Shown: piece by piece, positions 1 to 6,599 of the stretch
Layout: every line of letters starts with the position of its first letter
Position numbering within the stretch: position 1 is the first letter of the stretch
The notes under the pieces: generated by a model
Seen by the model: the letters and a program-made list of their open reading frames with translations, nothing else
The model's database searches: none
Told to the model about the DNA's origin: nothing
Source of the DNA: Acidobacteriaceae bacterium
GTDB taxonomy: Bacteria; Acidobacteriota; Terriglobia; Terriglobales; Acidobacteriaceae
DNA length: 7,925 bases
Reading direction: 5' to 3'
Assembly: GCA_030040115.1 (NCBI GenBank)
Contig: JASHUH010000238.1
Location: 1-7,925 of the forward strand
Translations under genes and position numbers: made by a program

Positions 1-172
1 GCTTGACCTCTTCGGCCTCGCTCACTTCCATGCCCCCGTACTTCGCCTTCCAGGCATAGATGGTGTGCTTGCTGACGCCCTGCTCCCGGCCCACCTCATC
101 CACCGTGCGGCCTGCTTCAACCGGCTTCAGCGCAGCGATCATCTGCGCCTCCCTGTGCCGGCTTCGGCTCAT
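1..172 (-). CDS. IS3-family transposase OrfA, N-terminal part
   Basis: OrfA supplies the helix-turn-helix DNA-binding part of IS3-family transposase. It is usually joined to the OrfB integrase by -1 frameshifting. The visible 57 codons begin MSRSRHREAQMIAALKPVEA, and residues 22-47 read GRTVDEVGREQGVSKHTIYAWKAKYGG split over the HTH. This matches the family pattern of an 'IIAALKEVEAG' helix, then a 'CRELGIS..T.Y.WK.KYGGM' recognition helix. Residues 48-57 (MEVSEAEEVK) match the beginning of the family's leucine-zipper segment. The ATG at 172 is preceded by a purine-rich GGGGAAGGA ribosome-binding stretch. The gene is cut by the window edge after codon 57. Recognition is by remembered family motifs, not alignment. 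Confidence 0.9.
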   Translation of the reverse strand, partial: MSRSRHREAQMIAALKPVEAGRTVDEVGREQGVSKHTIYAWKAKYGGMEVSEAEEVK

Positions 173-209
173 CCGTCCTTCCCCTTTCCTTCGTCCAAAT
201 CGTATTCCA

Positions 210-237
210 AAGTGGACGGATTCGGGGGGTCAGGTCA
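210..237 (-). repeat. Probable left terminal inverted repeat of the IS3 element
   Basis: On the minus strand the sequence starting at 237 is TGACCTGACCCCCCGAATCC, followed by GTCCACTT. A TG start with a run of C a few bases in is typical of IS3-family ends. Only one copy is visible, so the repeat cannot be paired or trimmed, and its inner limit is a guess. Confidence 0.6.
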
Positions 238-275
238 CCGCCTACGACGATCGGATTGCGCTCGATGGGAATCAT
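238..275 (-). pseudogene. 5' fragment of a third operon gene, disrupted by the IS3 element
   Basis: An ATG at 275-273 overlaps the TGA stop of the upstream gene (274-272) as ATGA, the classic arrangement for translational coupling. A GGGAGAG ribosome-binding stretch lies just before it. The frame reads MIPIERNPIVVG and then runs into the IS3 end at about 237. From there it continues only as transposon sequence, so the gene is interrupted after 12 codons plus two bases. The remainder should lie on the far side of the insertion, outside the window. Twelve residues are too few to name a family. The coupling suggests the gene belonged to the same unit as the primase and the Cys-rich gene. Confidence 0.5.
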
Positions 276-922
276 GCTCTCTCCCGGGCCGCACTGGACG
301 GCACACCAACGTGCAAATGCTTGCAGCCAATGCAGCAAACACAGGCTGTGATCTTTCTGATCGCCAGTTCGAAACGCTCGGGTAATGGGACTACCTCTCC
401 AGCACGCGAATAGAAGACAGGCGCAACATTGCCGCGAAGCGAACACTGGCCTTGCTTCCATAAATCGCGCGGTAATGCACCATCACGCCCGCGGAAGATC
501 AATTCAGACCGAATATCTGGGCGGTTATGTCCCGGAGGACATGACAGGCTGTGCGAGGTGACAACCAGTTCGCAGGTTTGTCCAACACGCAACATCTCAA
601 GTCGCACCAGATTCTCAGCCAGGTAGATCGCGTGGCGTCCATTCACGCCAATCGAGTCGATCCGTTGCAGCTACGATAACGGGCGTCCATCTGGCGCAAC
701 GAAACCGCAAGCCCGCCCAATGTGCGAAACCGCACCTCCCGATTCCACGTCCCGGAGGACGTACCGGTTTGCCAGATGCTGGTGTTCGAGCGAGACCGCT
801 GGCTGGCAATAGATCCCCCGCTTGTGGAGTGCATTCAACACGGAGCGCGGAAGTGACAGTCCGTGGAGCGCGTAAAGACCAGCGCCAGGCCGGGTCTTAA
901 CTGTGGTATTCAGGTTCGCCAT
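272..922 (-). pseudogene. Unrecognised Cys-rich protein, primase partner, with one in-frame TAG
   Basis: I do not recognise this family. The frame runs 216 positions from ATG 922, which follows an AGGTGAG ribosome-binding site overlapping the primase stop, to TGA 272. The only interruption is a TAG at codon 84 (673-671). Reading continues in the same frame on both sides with natural-looking protein, for example residues 92-103 VNGRHAIYLAEN. No convincing ribosome-binding site precedes the GTG at 646, so a separate downstream gene is less likely than one interrupted gene. The C-terminal part has a Cys/His cluster, C194-V-C196-C197-I-G-C200-K-H202-L-H204, with further Cys at 117, 128 and 160, suggestive of metal binding. 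There is no signal peptide or membrane segment. The 8-bp gap after the primase and the ATGA overlap with the next gene place it in the middle of a coupled operon. It could be a decayed gene, a sequence error, or an amber codon read as an amino acid. Confidence 0.55.
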
Positions 923-930
923 ATGCTCAC

Positions 931-1896
931 CTAAGCTGATGTTCTTTTGTGGATGGGCTTCCCGAGCGCGGCACGGATTTCTTCCTTTGCGCATCCCGCC
1001 CAACATTTGTAGAAACGCGGGTTCTTGATTTGGATCGCGAGGTTGTCGCCGGAGCGATCGCGTCCGGCCCGCGCACAGGACGGGCAGCGCGCCCACCAGT
1101 TGCGGCGATCCTTACGCGTCGAGCGGGCGAAATCGAGGATTCGGAATTCTTCAGGATTGGCCCGCGTGGTCGTGGGAATGTACGGAACTAAAGGTACGGG
1201 TCTGTACGCTTCAGGCAGGCTCATGCCTTGAACGAAATTCTTGAGTTCGCCCTCGGTCAGCTTCTTCAGTCCGTCGAGATACGCCAGTTGGAATTCCGGT
1301 GAGAGGTCGGATTCGTAGAACCAGTAGCGTCGTTCTGTCCTGCGATGCACTCCCAAAGGAGCGCGGATAGCGTTCCCATATTCCGCACCTTCGAGGCGAT
1401 CCTGACGGGGAAATACCTCGATGCCATCCTTAAGTCCTCCGCCTTTAACCGGAACTCCGAGCCGGAGTGCGAGGTTGTACACATAGATCCGGCATCCAGA
1501 GGCGAGTAACGGTTCGGCGCCGAAGATCCAAAGGTGTCCGCCGCGGCGCGACTGCTCGAGTGCCGCCTGAACCCCATCTTGCCTCAGTTCCCATTGCAAC
1601 TGGAACAAGGCTTCGATCGCTCCATCGAAATCGGCATCGATCGCGACCCATTTCGACCGTTGGTTCTCCGGGTTGATTGCGTAGAGGCTGATGGTAATGT
1701 CGCCATTCAGATGCCTCCGGACCGCACTTTCATCCAATGGCTTTGGCTCTTTGGTGCGCCAGTCCCGAGCCAAGTAATAAGGGAAGGATCCGTTTGGGAG
1801 TGGCCGCCAAGGCTGGATTGAGTAGGCTTTCCGGTTTACAAACAAACGAATGAAGTTGCCGGCCGTTTCCCGGTTCACGCGGAATTTGGCATACAT
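931..1896 (-). CDS. Stand-alone archaeo-eukaryotic-type primase with C-terminal zinc finger
   Basis: The protein (321 aa) resembles the AEP primase domain of TOTE conflict systems and plasmid or phage primases, which make RNA or DNA primers on single-stranded DNA. Visible motifs, in order: catalytic acidic motif WVAIDADFDG (D87, D89); the 's..H' nucleotide-binding motif SRRGGHLWIF (S116, H121); and IEVFPRQ (159-165) followed by GNAIRAPLGVH (174-184), the third conserved block. The C-terminal zinc finger is C271-P-S-C274 with KCWAGC (C298, C302), then an EEIRAALG helix, as in primase 'C.AGC..E.I..ALG' fingers. The ATG at 1896 was chosen because a perfect AAGGAGG lies 7 bases upstream. An upstream alternative at 1950 would add 18 unlikely residues. 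No helicase or nuclease domain is fused, unlike full TOTE proteins. It leads an operon with the gene at 272-922. Primase fold assignment is firm; biological role is unknown. Confidence 0.85.
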   Translation of the reverse strand: MYAKFRVNRETAGNFIRLFVNRKAYSIQPWRPLPNGSFPYYLARDWRTKEPKPLDESAVRRHLNGDITISLYAINPENQRSKWVAIDADFDGAIEALFQLQWELRQDGVQAALEQSRRGGHLWIFGAEPLLASGCRIYVYNLALRLGVPVKGGGLKDGIEVFPRQDRLEGAEYGNAIRAPLGVHRRTERRYWFYESDLSPEFQLAYLDGLKKLTEGELKNFVQGMSLPEAYRPVPLVPYIPTTTRANPEEFRILDFARSTRKDRRNWWARCPSCARAGRDRSGDNLAIQIKNPRFYKCWAGCAKEEIRAALGKPIHKRTSA

Positions 1897-1903
1897 GGAA
1901 CTG

Positions 1904-1910
1904 CCTCCTT
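1904..1910 (-). promoter_or_regulatory. Strong ribosome-binding site of the primase gene
   Basis: AAGGAGG on the minus strand, 7 bases before the ATG at 1896. It fixes the primase start and overlaps a TGA (1912-1910) that ends a reading frame just upstream. Confidence 0.8.
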
Positions 1911-2019
1911 CAGGTGGTGTAGTTGTACCCCGGCTCCAAAACTCGGTCAAATTTCTCCGGAAGCAGCGTCAGAGATGCAGCTTCCGGCTTTGGACAGTTA
2001 CTGATCTTTCTGCGTGAAA

Positions 2020-2205
2020 TCAGGCGGCAGCACTTCTCGGAAGAGCGACGATCTTGACTGTCGGGATTCGAGTGACTGCCGCGGGTGTGTGCCCCGGAAA
2101 GGCAAACGAGGTTGGTTGGTTCGTGTCGCGCGCAGGCCAGGTATACCCCTGGACTCGTGCAAGGCGGCGATTGACCCAACGGATACGACTAGCGGACAGG
2201 CGCAT
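2020..2205 (-). CDS. Small Arg-rich reading frame upstream of the primase, uncertain
   Basis: A 61-aa frame starting MRLSASRIRWVNRRLARVQG has an ATG at 2205 with AAGGAG five bases before it. That is the main reason to list it. The product is basic at the N-terminus, has no recognisable domain and ends LPRSAAA. A second frame overlapping it ends at TGA 1912-1910, directly on the primase ribosome-binding site, with the protein-like tail LPEKFDRVLEPGYNYTT. That frame has only a TTG (2179) as a possible start. One explanation is a single small gene from 2205 to 1910 broken by a frameshift. Another is that the stretch is mostly non-coding. Apart from these two frames I see nothing in 1911-2264. 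Confidence 0.25.
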   Translation of the reverse strand: MRLSASRIRWVNRRLARVQGYTWPARDTNQPTSFAFPGHTPAAVTRIPTVKIVALPRSAAA

Positions 2206-2264
2206 GGCGGCTCCTTCGTGGGTGTTGGATTGCTTGTCGTTGGGAACGGAAAAAGAGGGGAGGG

Positions 2265-2502
2265 TTAAGCGTTCGCAGGCTGAAATTCAGAGATCAGGAG
2301 ACTCGGTTGCTCGACCAAGCGGAACACGTCGTACTCGGCAAAAGCGCGGTCGAACTTCTCCGAAGTGAACTGGTGTTCGCACTCTTCGAACGACAACATG
2401 AACCCGTTTAGGGCTGGGCTGCGGCGCGGCGATTGGCGCCAGGGACAGCAGCAGGGCTGCCGCCATGAAGAGAATGCTTCGGGCGGATGGTTGCAATGGC
2501 AT
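2265..2502 (-). pseudogene. Fragment of a secreted protein with a frame break
   Basis: The ATG at 2502 has an AAGGAGAG ribosome-binding site. It opens a clear export signal: MPLQPSARSILFMAAALLLS, then LAPIAA as a likely signal peptidase site near residue 26. After about codon 28 the frame becomes Arg-rich, unnatural-looking protein and stops at 2287. The neighbouring frame over 2265-2410 instead gives plausible sequence (FEECEHQFTSEKFDRAFAEY, then VFRLVEQPSLLISEFQPANA) ending at TAA 2267. A frame change near 2420, or a recombination joint, would explain both. It lies 111 bp after the Gfo/Idh gene, so it may be the remnant of the next gene of that operon. No family is recognisable. Confidence 0.35.
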
Positions 2503-2613
2503 GATTCTCTCCTTGCTCTCGTGCTCGACTCATGGTGAGCTGCACGGCGGCGGCTCAAGCCCTCGGGATGAAGAGTGCGCGCAGGGGCAGCGGTGGCGGA
2601 GTTGAAACGCCGC

Positions 2614-3963
2614 TCAGGCGAGCTTCATGGCTTCGGGATCCCAATGGACAACTTCGCCGCGGTCGTAGCTGAGATTGCTGAGCAGGGCGGCGCCGGCGGC
2701 GCGGAAACCGAAGACCGCGTCTTCGACCACGGGCTGACGGGAGCGGACGGCGGCGAAGAAGTTTTTTAAGTGGTCGTAGCTGTCGTTGTAGCCGGGTTCG
2801 GCTACGTAGGTCTCGACGGCGGCTGGGGGTGCGCCTTCAGGGTGTGGCTGCGGGTACTTTTCGCGGTACTTTTTGAGAATGTGCCGCTGCATGGCGTCGG
2901 TGAAGGTTTCAATGGTGAGGCCGGGCTCTTTTTCGCGGGGTACGTGGTTGACGGTGACGGAGTTTTCGGCGATCTCAATCGTGCCTTCGGAGCCGGTGAA
3001 GAGCAGGCCTTCGTTTTCCTTGCCGCCATCGACGAAGTTGACGCGCAGGTTGAGGTTGAATCCCTGAGGATAGTCAAACAGGCCGAGCATGACGTCGGGG
3101 ACGTTACGGCCGTCTTTCCAGAAGCGCAGGCCGCCGGTGGCCATGCCGCGGGTGGGGCCGTTGGAACCGGTGATGAAGTGCGTGCCGCTGAAGAGATGCA
3201 CGAAGAGGTCGCCGGCGACGCCGCTGCCGTAGGCTTTCCATTTGCGCCACTGGAAGAAGTGCTCGGCGTTGAAGGGGATTTGGGGCGCCGTGCCGAGAAA
3301 GCGCGTCCACTCGCAGGTTTCCGGCGAGGCGTCGAGGGGGATGGTGTAGTCCCAGGCGCCGACGGCAGAGTTGCGATCCCAGTGGGCGGTGACCATGTTG
3401 AGCTGTCCGATGGCGCCGGAGTCGAGCAGCTCCTTGGCTTTGGCGTAGAGCACGGAGCTGACGCGCTGGCTGCCGATCTGGAGGATGCGCCCGGTGGAGC
3501 GGGAGGCCTCGATCATGGCTGGGCCGTCGGCGTAAAGATGGATCATGGGTTTTTCGCAGTAGACGTCTTTGCCGGCTTTCATGGCGTCGATGGCGGCCTG
3601 CTTGTGCTAGTGGTCGGGCGTGGCGACGAGGATGGCGTCGACGCCGGGGCGGGCGAGAATCTCGCGGTAATCGCGGGTGGTGAAGACGTCGGGACCCCAG
3701 AGCTCCTTGGCACGCTCGAGGCGGCCGTCGTAGCAATCGGCCACGGCGACGAGCTTGACGCCGGGAACCTGGACGGCGGTGCGGGTATCGAACTGGCCTT
3801 GGCCACCGGCGCCGATGAGAGCAAGCTGAATGTGGTCGTTGGCGGAGACGGGGGTGGCGGGTGAGTCCTGGAGAGACGCCAGGGCGTGGACACGACCGGA
3901 GAGCATGGCGGCGGAGGCGGCTCCGGTGGCTTTCAAGAAGCTGCGGCGATCGAGTGCGTGCAT
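2614..3963 (-). pseudogene. Gfo/Idh/MocA-family oxidoreductase, Tat-exported, with one in-frame TAG
   Basis: NAD(P)-dependent sugar or polyol oxidoreductase family, a secreted subgroup common in Acidobacteriota, Planctomycetes and Bacteroidetes; the substrate cannot be read from the sequence. From ATG 3963 (GGGAGG ribosome-binding site) the frame has 449 positions, a normal length. The twin-arginine signal is [10 protein letters not shown] (5-14) followed by a short hydrophobic, Ala-rich stretch. The Rossmann loop is [11 protein letters not shown] (G51, G53/G54, G56). The catalytic-region motif is KAGKDVYCEKP (E137-K138-P139). The family motif ATPDHWH appears as ATPDH-TAG-HKQAAIDA. The TAG at 3609-3607 is one transition (TGG to TAG) from the expected Trp119. 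Everything else, including the C-terminus to TGA 2614, is intact. A restart at ATG 3582 would lack the Tat signal and NAD fold. It is a fresh pseudogene, a sequence error, or an amber read as sense. Confidence 0.9.
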
Positions 3964-4053
3964 GATGGTCCTCCCAGGGCGGATTCTGCGGACGTTTACC
4001 ACGATACACGGCGAAGCGAAGAGGCGAAAATGCGGGGCCGATTCGGGCGCTTA

Positions 4054-4935
4054 TCAGCGGCGGGTGAGCGCGGCCGAGGGAGGACGAAGCATGGCGGCCG
4101 GTTCGCGGGAGGTGGTGAGGGTGGGAGACAGGAGGCGGGCGACGAGGATGACGGCGGGAATGACGAAGACCATGCTTCCGCAGATCCACATGAAGGCGCC
4201 GGCGGCGACCTGGTCGTTCAGGGCGCTGAGGCCGAAGGGGCGCGGTATGGCCGCGTAGCTGGGATACAACACGCGGCCGCTGAAGCAGAGAAAGGCGGAC
4301 AGGATGGTGTTGACCACTTCACCGAGAAGAAGATAGGGAACCAGGAGCCAGAGCGAAAATTGGGCGCGCGTGGGCCAGGGGCGGATGACGGGCCACCAGA
4401 AGAGCAGGTTGGTGAAGAAAAAGCAGGCGTGCTCGCAGTTATGCCAGTTCTCCGAGGAGAGCGCGAACTCGTAGGCGCGGGGGATGTGCCATCCGATGAA
4501 GGAAACCGCCATGGCAAGCCAAGCCACGCGAGGCTGGGTGAGAAAGCGGCCGGCGGCGGGCAGGGCCTGCGTGACGAAGAGCGGACGCAGGAGACGAATG
4601 AACCACCGGGGCAGGCCGCGGAGCATGGGGACTACGGGAGCACCGAGGACGATGAGCGGCGGGGCGATGGACATGAGCACAAAATGCTGCGCCATGTGCA
4701 TGAAAAGGAGGGATTCGCTGAAGGTGTCGAGCGGCGAGGAGACGGCGACAAAGAGGGCGACGAGGCCGCCGAGGAGAGACCAGAGGCGCCAGACGGGGAA
4801 TTGCGCGGGGCGAGTGCGGCGGATGCGCCGGAAGCCGCGCATGTAGATGACGGCGATGAGGGCGAGCTTAGAAGTAACCACCCAGGGAATGTCCCATTGG
4901 GTGAAGAGGTCGGCGACGGTGGTGGTTGGGATCAT
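4054..4935 (-). CDS. ctaG: CtaG, caa3-type cytochrome c oxidase assembly factor
   Basis: CtaG (caa3_CtaG family) is a multi-pass membrane protein needed to mature caa3-type cytochrome oxidase, probably at the copper site. From ATG 4935 the product is 293 aa with about seven hydrophobic segments. It shows the family's His-rich signatures: FMHMAQHFVLM (H80, Q83, H84), GWHIPRAYEFAL (H150), WHNCEHACFF (H165, H169) followed by LLFWWPV, and NDQVAAGAFMW (D241, Q242) near the end. A TTG at 4956 in the same frame would add seven residues and has GAAAGAG close by; the ATG lacks a good ribosome-binding site, so the start is open. The gene follows the bc-complex operon after a gap of over 130 bp and fits its role by supplying the oxidase that accepts electrons from that complex. 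Confidence 0.93.
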   Translation of the reverse strand: MIPTTTVADLFTQWDIPWVVTSKLALIAVIYMRGFRRIRRTRPAQFPVWRLWSLLGGLVALFVAVSSPLDTFSESLLFMHMAQHFVLMSIAPPLIVLGAPVVPMLRGLPRWFIRLLRPLFVTQALPAAGRFLTQPRVAWLAMAVSFIGWHIPRAYEFALSSENWHNCEHACFFFTNLLFWWPVIRPWPTRAQFSLWLLVPYLLLGEVVNTILSAFLCFSGRVLYPSYAAIPRPFGLSALNDQVAAGAFMWICGSMVFVIPAVILVARLLSPTLTTSREPAAMLRPPSAALTRR

Positions 4936-4996
4936 GGTTGCTGGATCGATATACAAGACTCTTTCGGGGAGAGTTGTCTAGAGCCTCTAAAGCCTG

Positions 4997-5027
4997 ATTG
5001 TATTTTGGCTCTCCCAGGTACGGACAA
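4997..5027 (-). promoter_or_regulatory. Possible sigma-70-like promoter for ctaG
   Basis: On the minus strand TTGTCC (5027-5022) and TACAAT (5002-4997) are separated by 19 bases, about 40-60 bp before ctaG. The -10 is good but the spacing is long and the -35 is partial. The gap after cytochrome b makes a separate promoter reasonable; nothing more supports it. Confidence 0.2.
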
Positions 5028-5090
5028 AATCCGTCACCGCCGTGTTTAAGCGCCGCGTCATGGAATGCCGGGGGAAAGGCCGCAACCGGC

Positions 5091-6599
5091 TCAAAAGGAG
5101 TTGCCGGAGCCGGAGGGGTGGGGTGCTTGCGGCGGGCTGTTGGTGAGGTAGGGACGAGAGGGCGTGTACGCAGGGCGCTCGTTGGCGGGGTGGAGGGTGG
5201 AGAGAAAAGCGACCAGAGCCTGGATTTCCGGCGCAGAGAGATTTTTACCGAAGGCGGGCATGTTGCCGCCGCCGGTGACGACTTTGAAGCGCAACTGGTC
5301 GCGCGTCATGCGCGTAGCCACGTCGTCGAGGGCCGGTCCGCGTTGCCCGCCGAGTCCGCCGATGGCGTGGCAGTTGCGGCACTGCTTTTCCTGAAAAACA
5401 TTGGCGCCCTCGCGGACGAGCGGCGTAGCGGTGCGCAGATAGCGAACGGGGATGGGATCGGAGCTCCAGGCATCCATGTGGGGGCTCCAGGGGGTGGTCG
5501 TGCCGAGTTGGGTGAATTCACCCCAGCCCACGGCGATGAAGGCGACGGCGAGCACGGCCACGGGACGGCGGCGCCAGCTTTTTTCGCCTTCGCCGGCCAC
5601 CAAGGGAACAGCGAGCAGCCCGAGGATGGCGAGGACGGGCGCGACGAGAATGACGGGCGTTTCCAACGCGGGTGGGAGATAGGCGAGGATGGAGAAAATC
5701 CAGAGGAAGGGGAAATCGGGCTTGGGATTGGTTTGGATGATGGCGGGATCGGGCGGGCCGCCGGGGCCGCTGGGGCCGAACAGCCAGGCGCAGAGGGCGA
5801 CGGCGGCGACCATGGCCGCTGAGAAGGCCAGGTCCTTCCAGAACGCGCCGGGGATGAAGGCAATGCCGTCCTCGTGGGCGAGGCGGTTGTACTCTTCGAC
5901 ATAGGTGGAACGGCGGACGATGCGTCCGGGCATGGGCCACTCGTTGATGCCGAGCTTGAGGACCATCCAGATATGGAGGCCGGCAAAGCCGAACAACAGG
6001 CCGGGAATGACGAAGACGTGAAGGTCGAAGAAGCGGGCCATGGTGGCGCCGGCCATGATGGGACCGCCGAGCAGGAGGTGAACCAGGCCGCCGCCGATAA
6101 GGGGCACGCGACTGACCATGGAGATGCCGATGCCGAGACCCCAATACGCGTCCTGATCGAAACGCAGCACCTGGCCGGTGAAGGCCATGCCGAGGGTCGC
6201 GATGAGGAGAAAGACGCCGAAGATCCAGGTGAGCTCGCGGGGATACTTGTAGGCGCCGAAGAGAAACACCTGGGTCATATGGATGAAGACGATGGCGACC
6301 ATGAAGTTCGATCCCCATCCGTGCAGAGCGCGTATATACCAGCCGAGCGGAATCTGGTGGTTCAACATGTTGAGGCTGTTCCAGGCTTCGCCGGCCGAGG
6401 GGACGTAGAGGATGGCGAGCAGGATGCCGGTGACGACCTGGAAAAGAAAGAGGGTGAAGGCGCCGCTGCCGAAAACGTACCACCAGCTTGCGGTTTCGCG
6501 GGGAACCGGGTGCAAGGCCGCATCTTTGATGGGCCCTTCGAGCTGCAGGCGGCGCTCGAACCAGTCGTAAATACGTTGCGTTCGCTTTATCCGCGGCAT
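5091..6599 (-). CDS. qcrB: Cytochrome b fused to a C-terminal cytochrome c domain (bc complex)
   Basis: This is the membrane core of a quinol:cytochrome c oxidoreductase, 502 aa. The first part is the cytochrome b N-terminal domain. Its heme ligands are H93/H107 (ALHGWGSN...FIHM, 13 residues between) and H194/H209 (DLHVF...GLHIW, 14 between). The 14-residue gap in the second pair is the b6f-type pattern. The Cys that carries extra heme c in b6 is replaced by V42. The second part is subunit-IV-like with a Qo-site region PDFPFLW (294-300) instead of the usual PEWY. Further transmembrane helices follow to about 365, then a one-heme cytochrome c domain with CRNCH (407-411) and likely axial Met447 (GGNMPAFG), and a Pro-rich tail. 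The start at 6599 has a GGGGAG site and overlaps the Rieske gene by 13 bp, suggesting coupling. A start at 6704 would add 35 residues lying inside the Rieske gene. Confidence 0.95.
   Translation of the reverse strand: MPRIKRTQRIYDWFERRLQLEGPIKDAALHPVPRETASWWYVFGSGAFTLFLFQVVTGILLAILYVPSAGEAWNSLNMLNHQIPLGWYIRALHGWGSNFMVAIVFIHMTQVFLFGAYKYPRELTWIFGVFLLIATLGMAFTGQVLRFDQDAYWGLGIGISMVSRVPLIGGGLVHLLLGGPIMAGATMARFFDLHVFVIPGLLFGFAGLHIWMVLKLGINEWPMPGRIVRRSTYVEEYNRLAHEDGIAFIPGAFWKDLAFSAAMVAAVALCAWLFGPSGPGGPPDPAIIQTNPKPDFPFLWIFSILAYLPPALETPVILVAPVLAILGLLAVPLVAGEGEKSWRRRPVAVLAVAFIAVGWGEFTQLGTTTPWSPHMDAWSSDPIPVRYLRTATPLVREGANVFQEKQCRNCHAIGGLGGQRGPALDDVATRMTRDQLRFKVVTGGGNMPAFGKNLSAPEIQALVAFLSTLHPANERPAYTPSRPYLTNSPPQAPHPSGSGNSF

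Larger units (their letters stand above)
1..237 (-). mobile_element. IS3-family insertion sequence, left end (partial)
   Basis: Read on the minus strand, the element begins at about 237 with TGACCTGACCCCCCGAATCC. This resembles IS3-family terminal repeats, which start with TG and have a C-rich stretch. A 65-bp untranslated leader follows, then the ATG of an OrfA-type transposase gene at 172. The rest of the element (remainder of orfA, orfB with the DDE integrase domain, right inverted repeat, target duplication) lies beyond position 1. The exact end is uncertain by a few bases because the second end is not visible. The insertion splits a small reading frame that starts at 275. Confidence 0.78.

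Noticed and set aside
272..646. Separate gene starting at GTG 646
   Set aside because: It has no clear ribosome-binding site and shares the frame of the preceding gene across a single TAG, so one interrupted gene is the better reading.
1897..1950. Earlier start of the primase at 1950
   Set aside because: The ATG at 1896 has a perfect ribosome-binding site, and the extra 18 residues cover that site itself.
4965..4990. Imperfect inverted repeats (AGAC/GTCT, CTCT/AGAG) just before ctaG
   Set aside because: Short, interrupted stems that are likely by chance; no recognisable operator.
2770..5049. Long plus-strand open frames (364 and 387 codons) opposite the oxidoreductase and ctaG
   Set aside because: They are mirror images of GC-rich minus-strand genes: Gly/Glu/Asp-rich, low complexity, without family motifs, while the minus frames carry clear domain signatures.
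5061..5092. Possible hairpin terminator after cytochrome b (GCCGG...CCGGC on the minus strand)
   Set aside because: Only a five-base stem with a large loop and no T-run; too weak to call.
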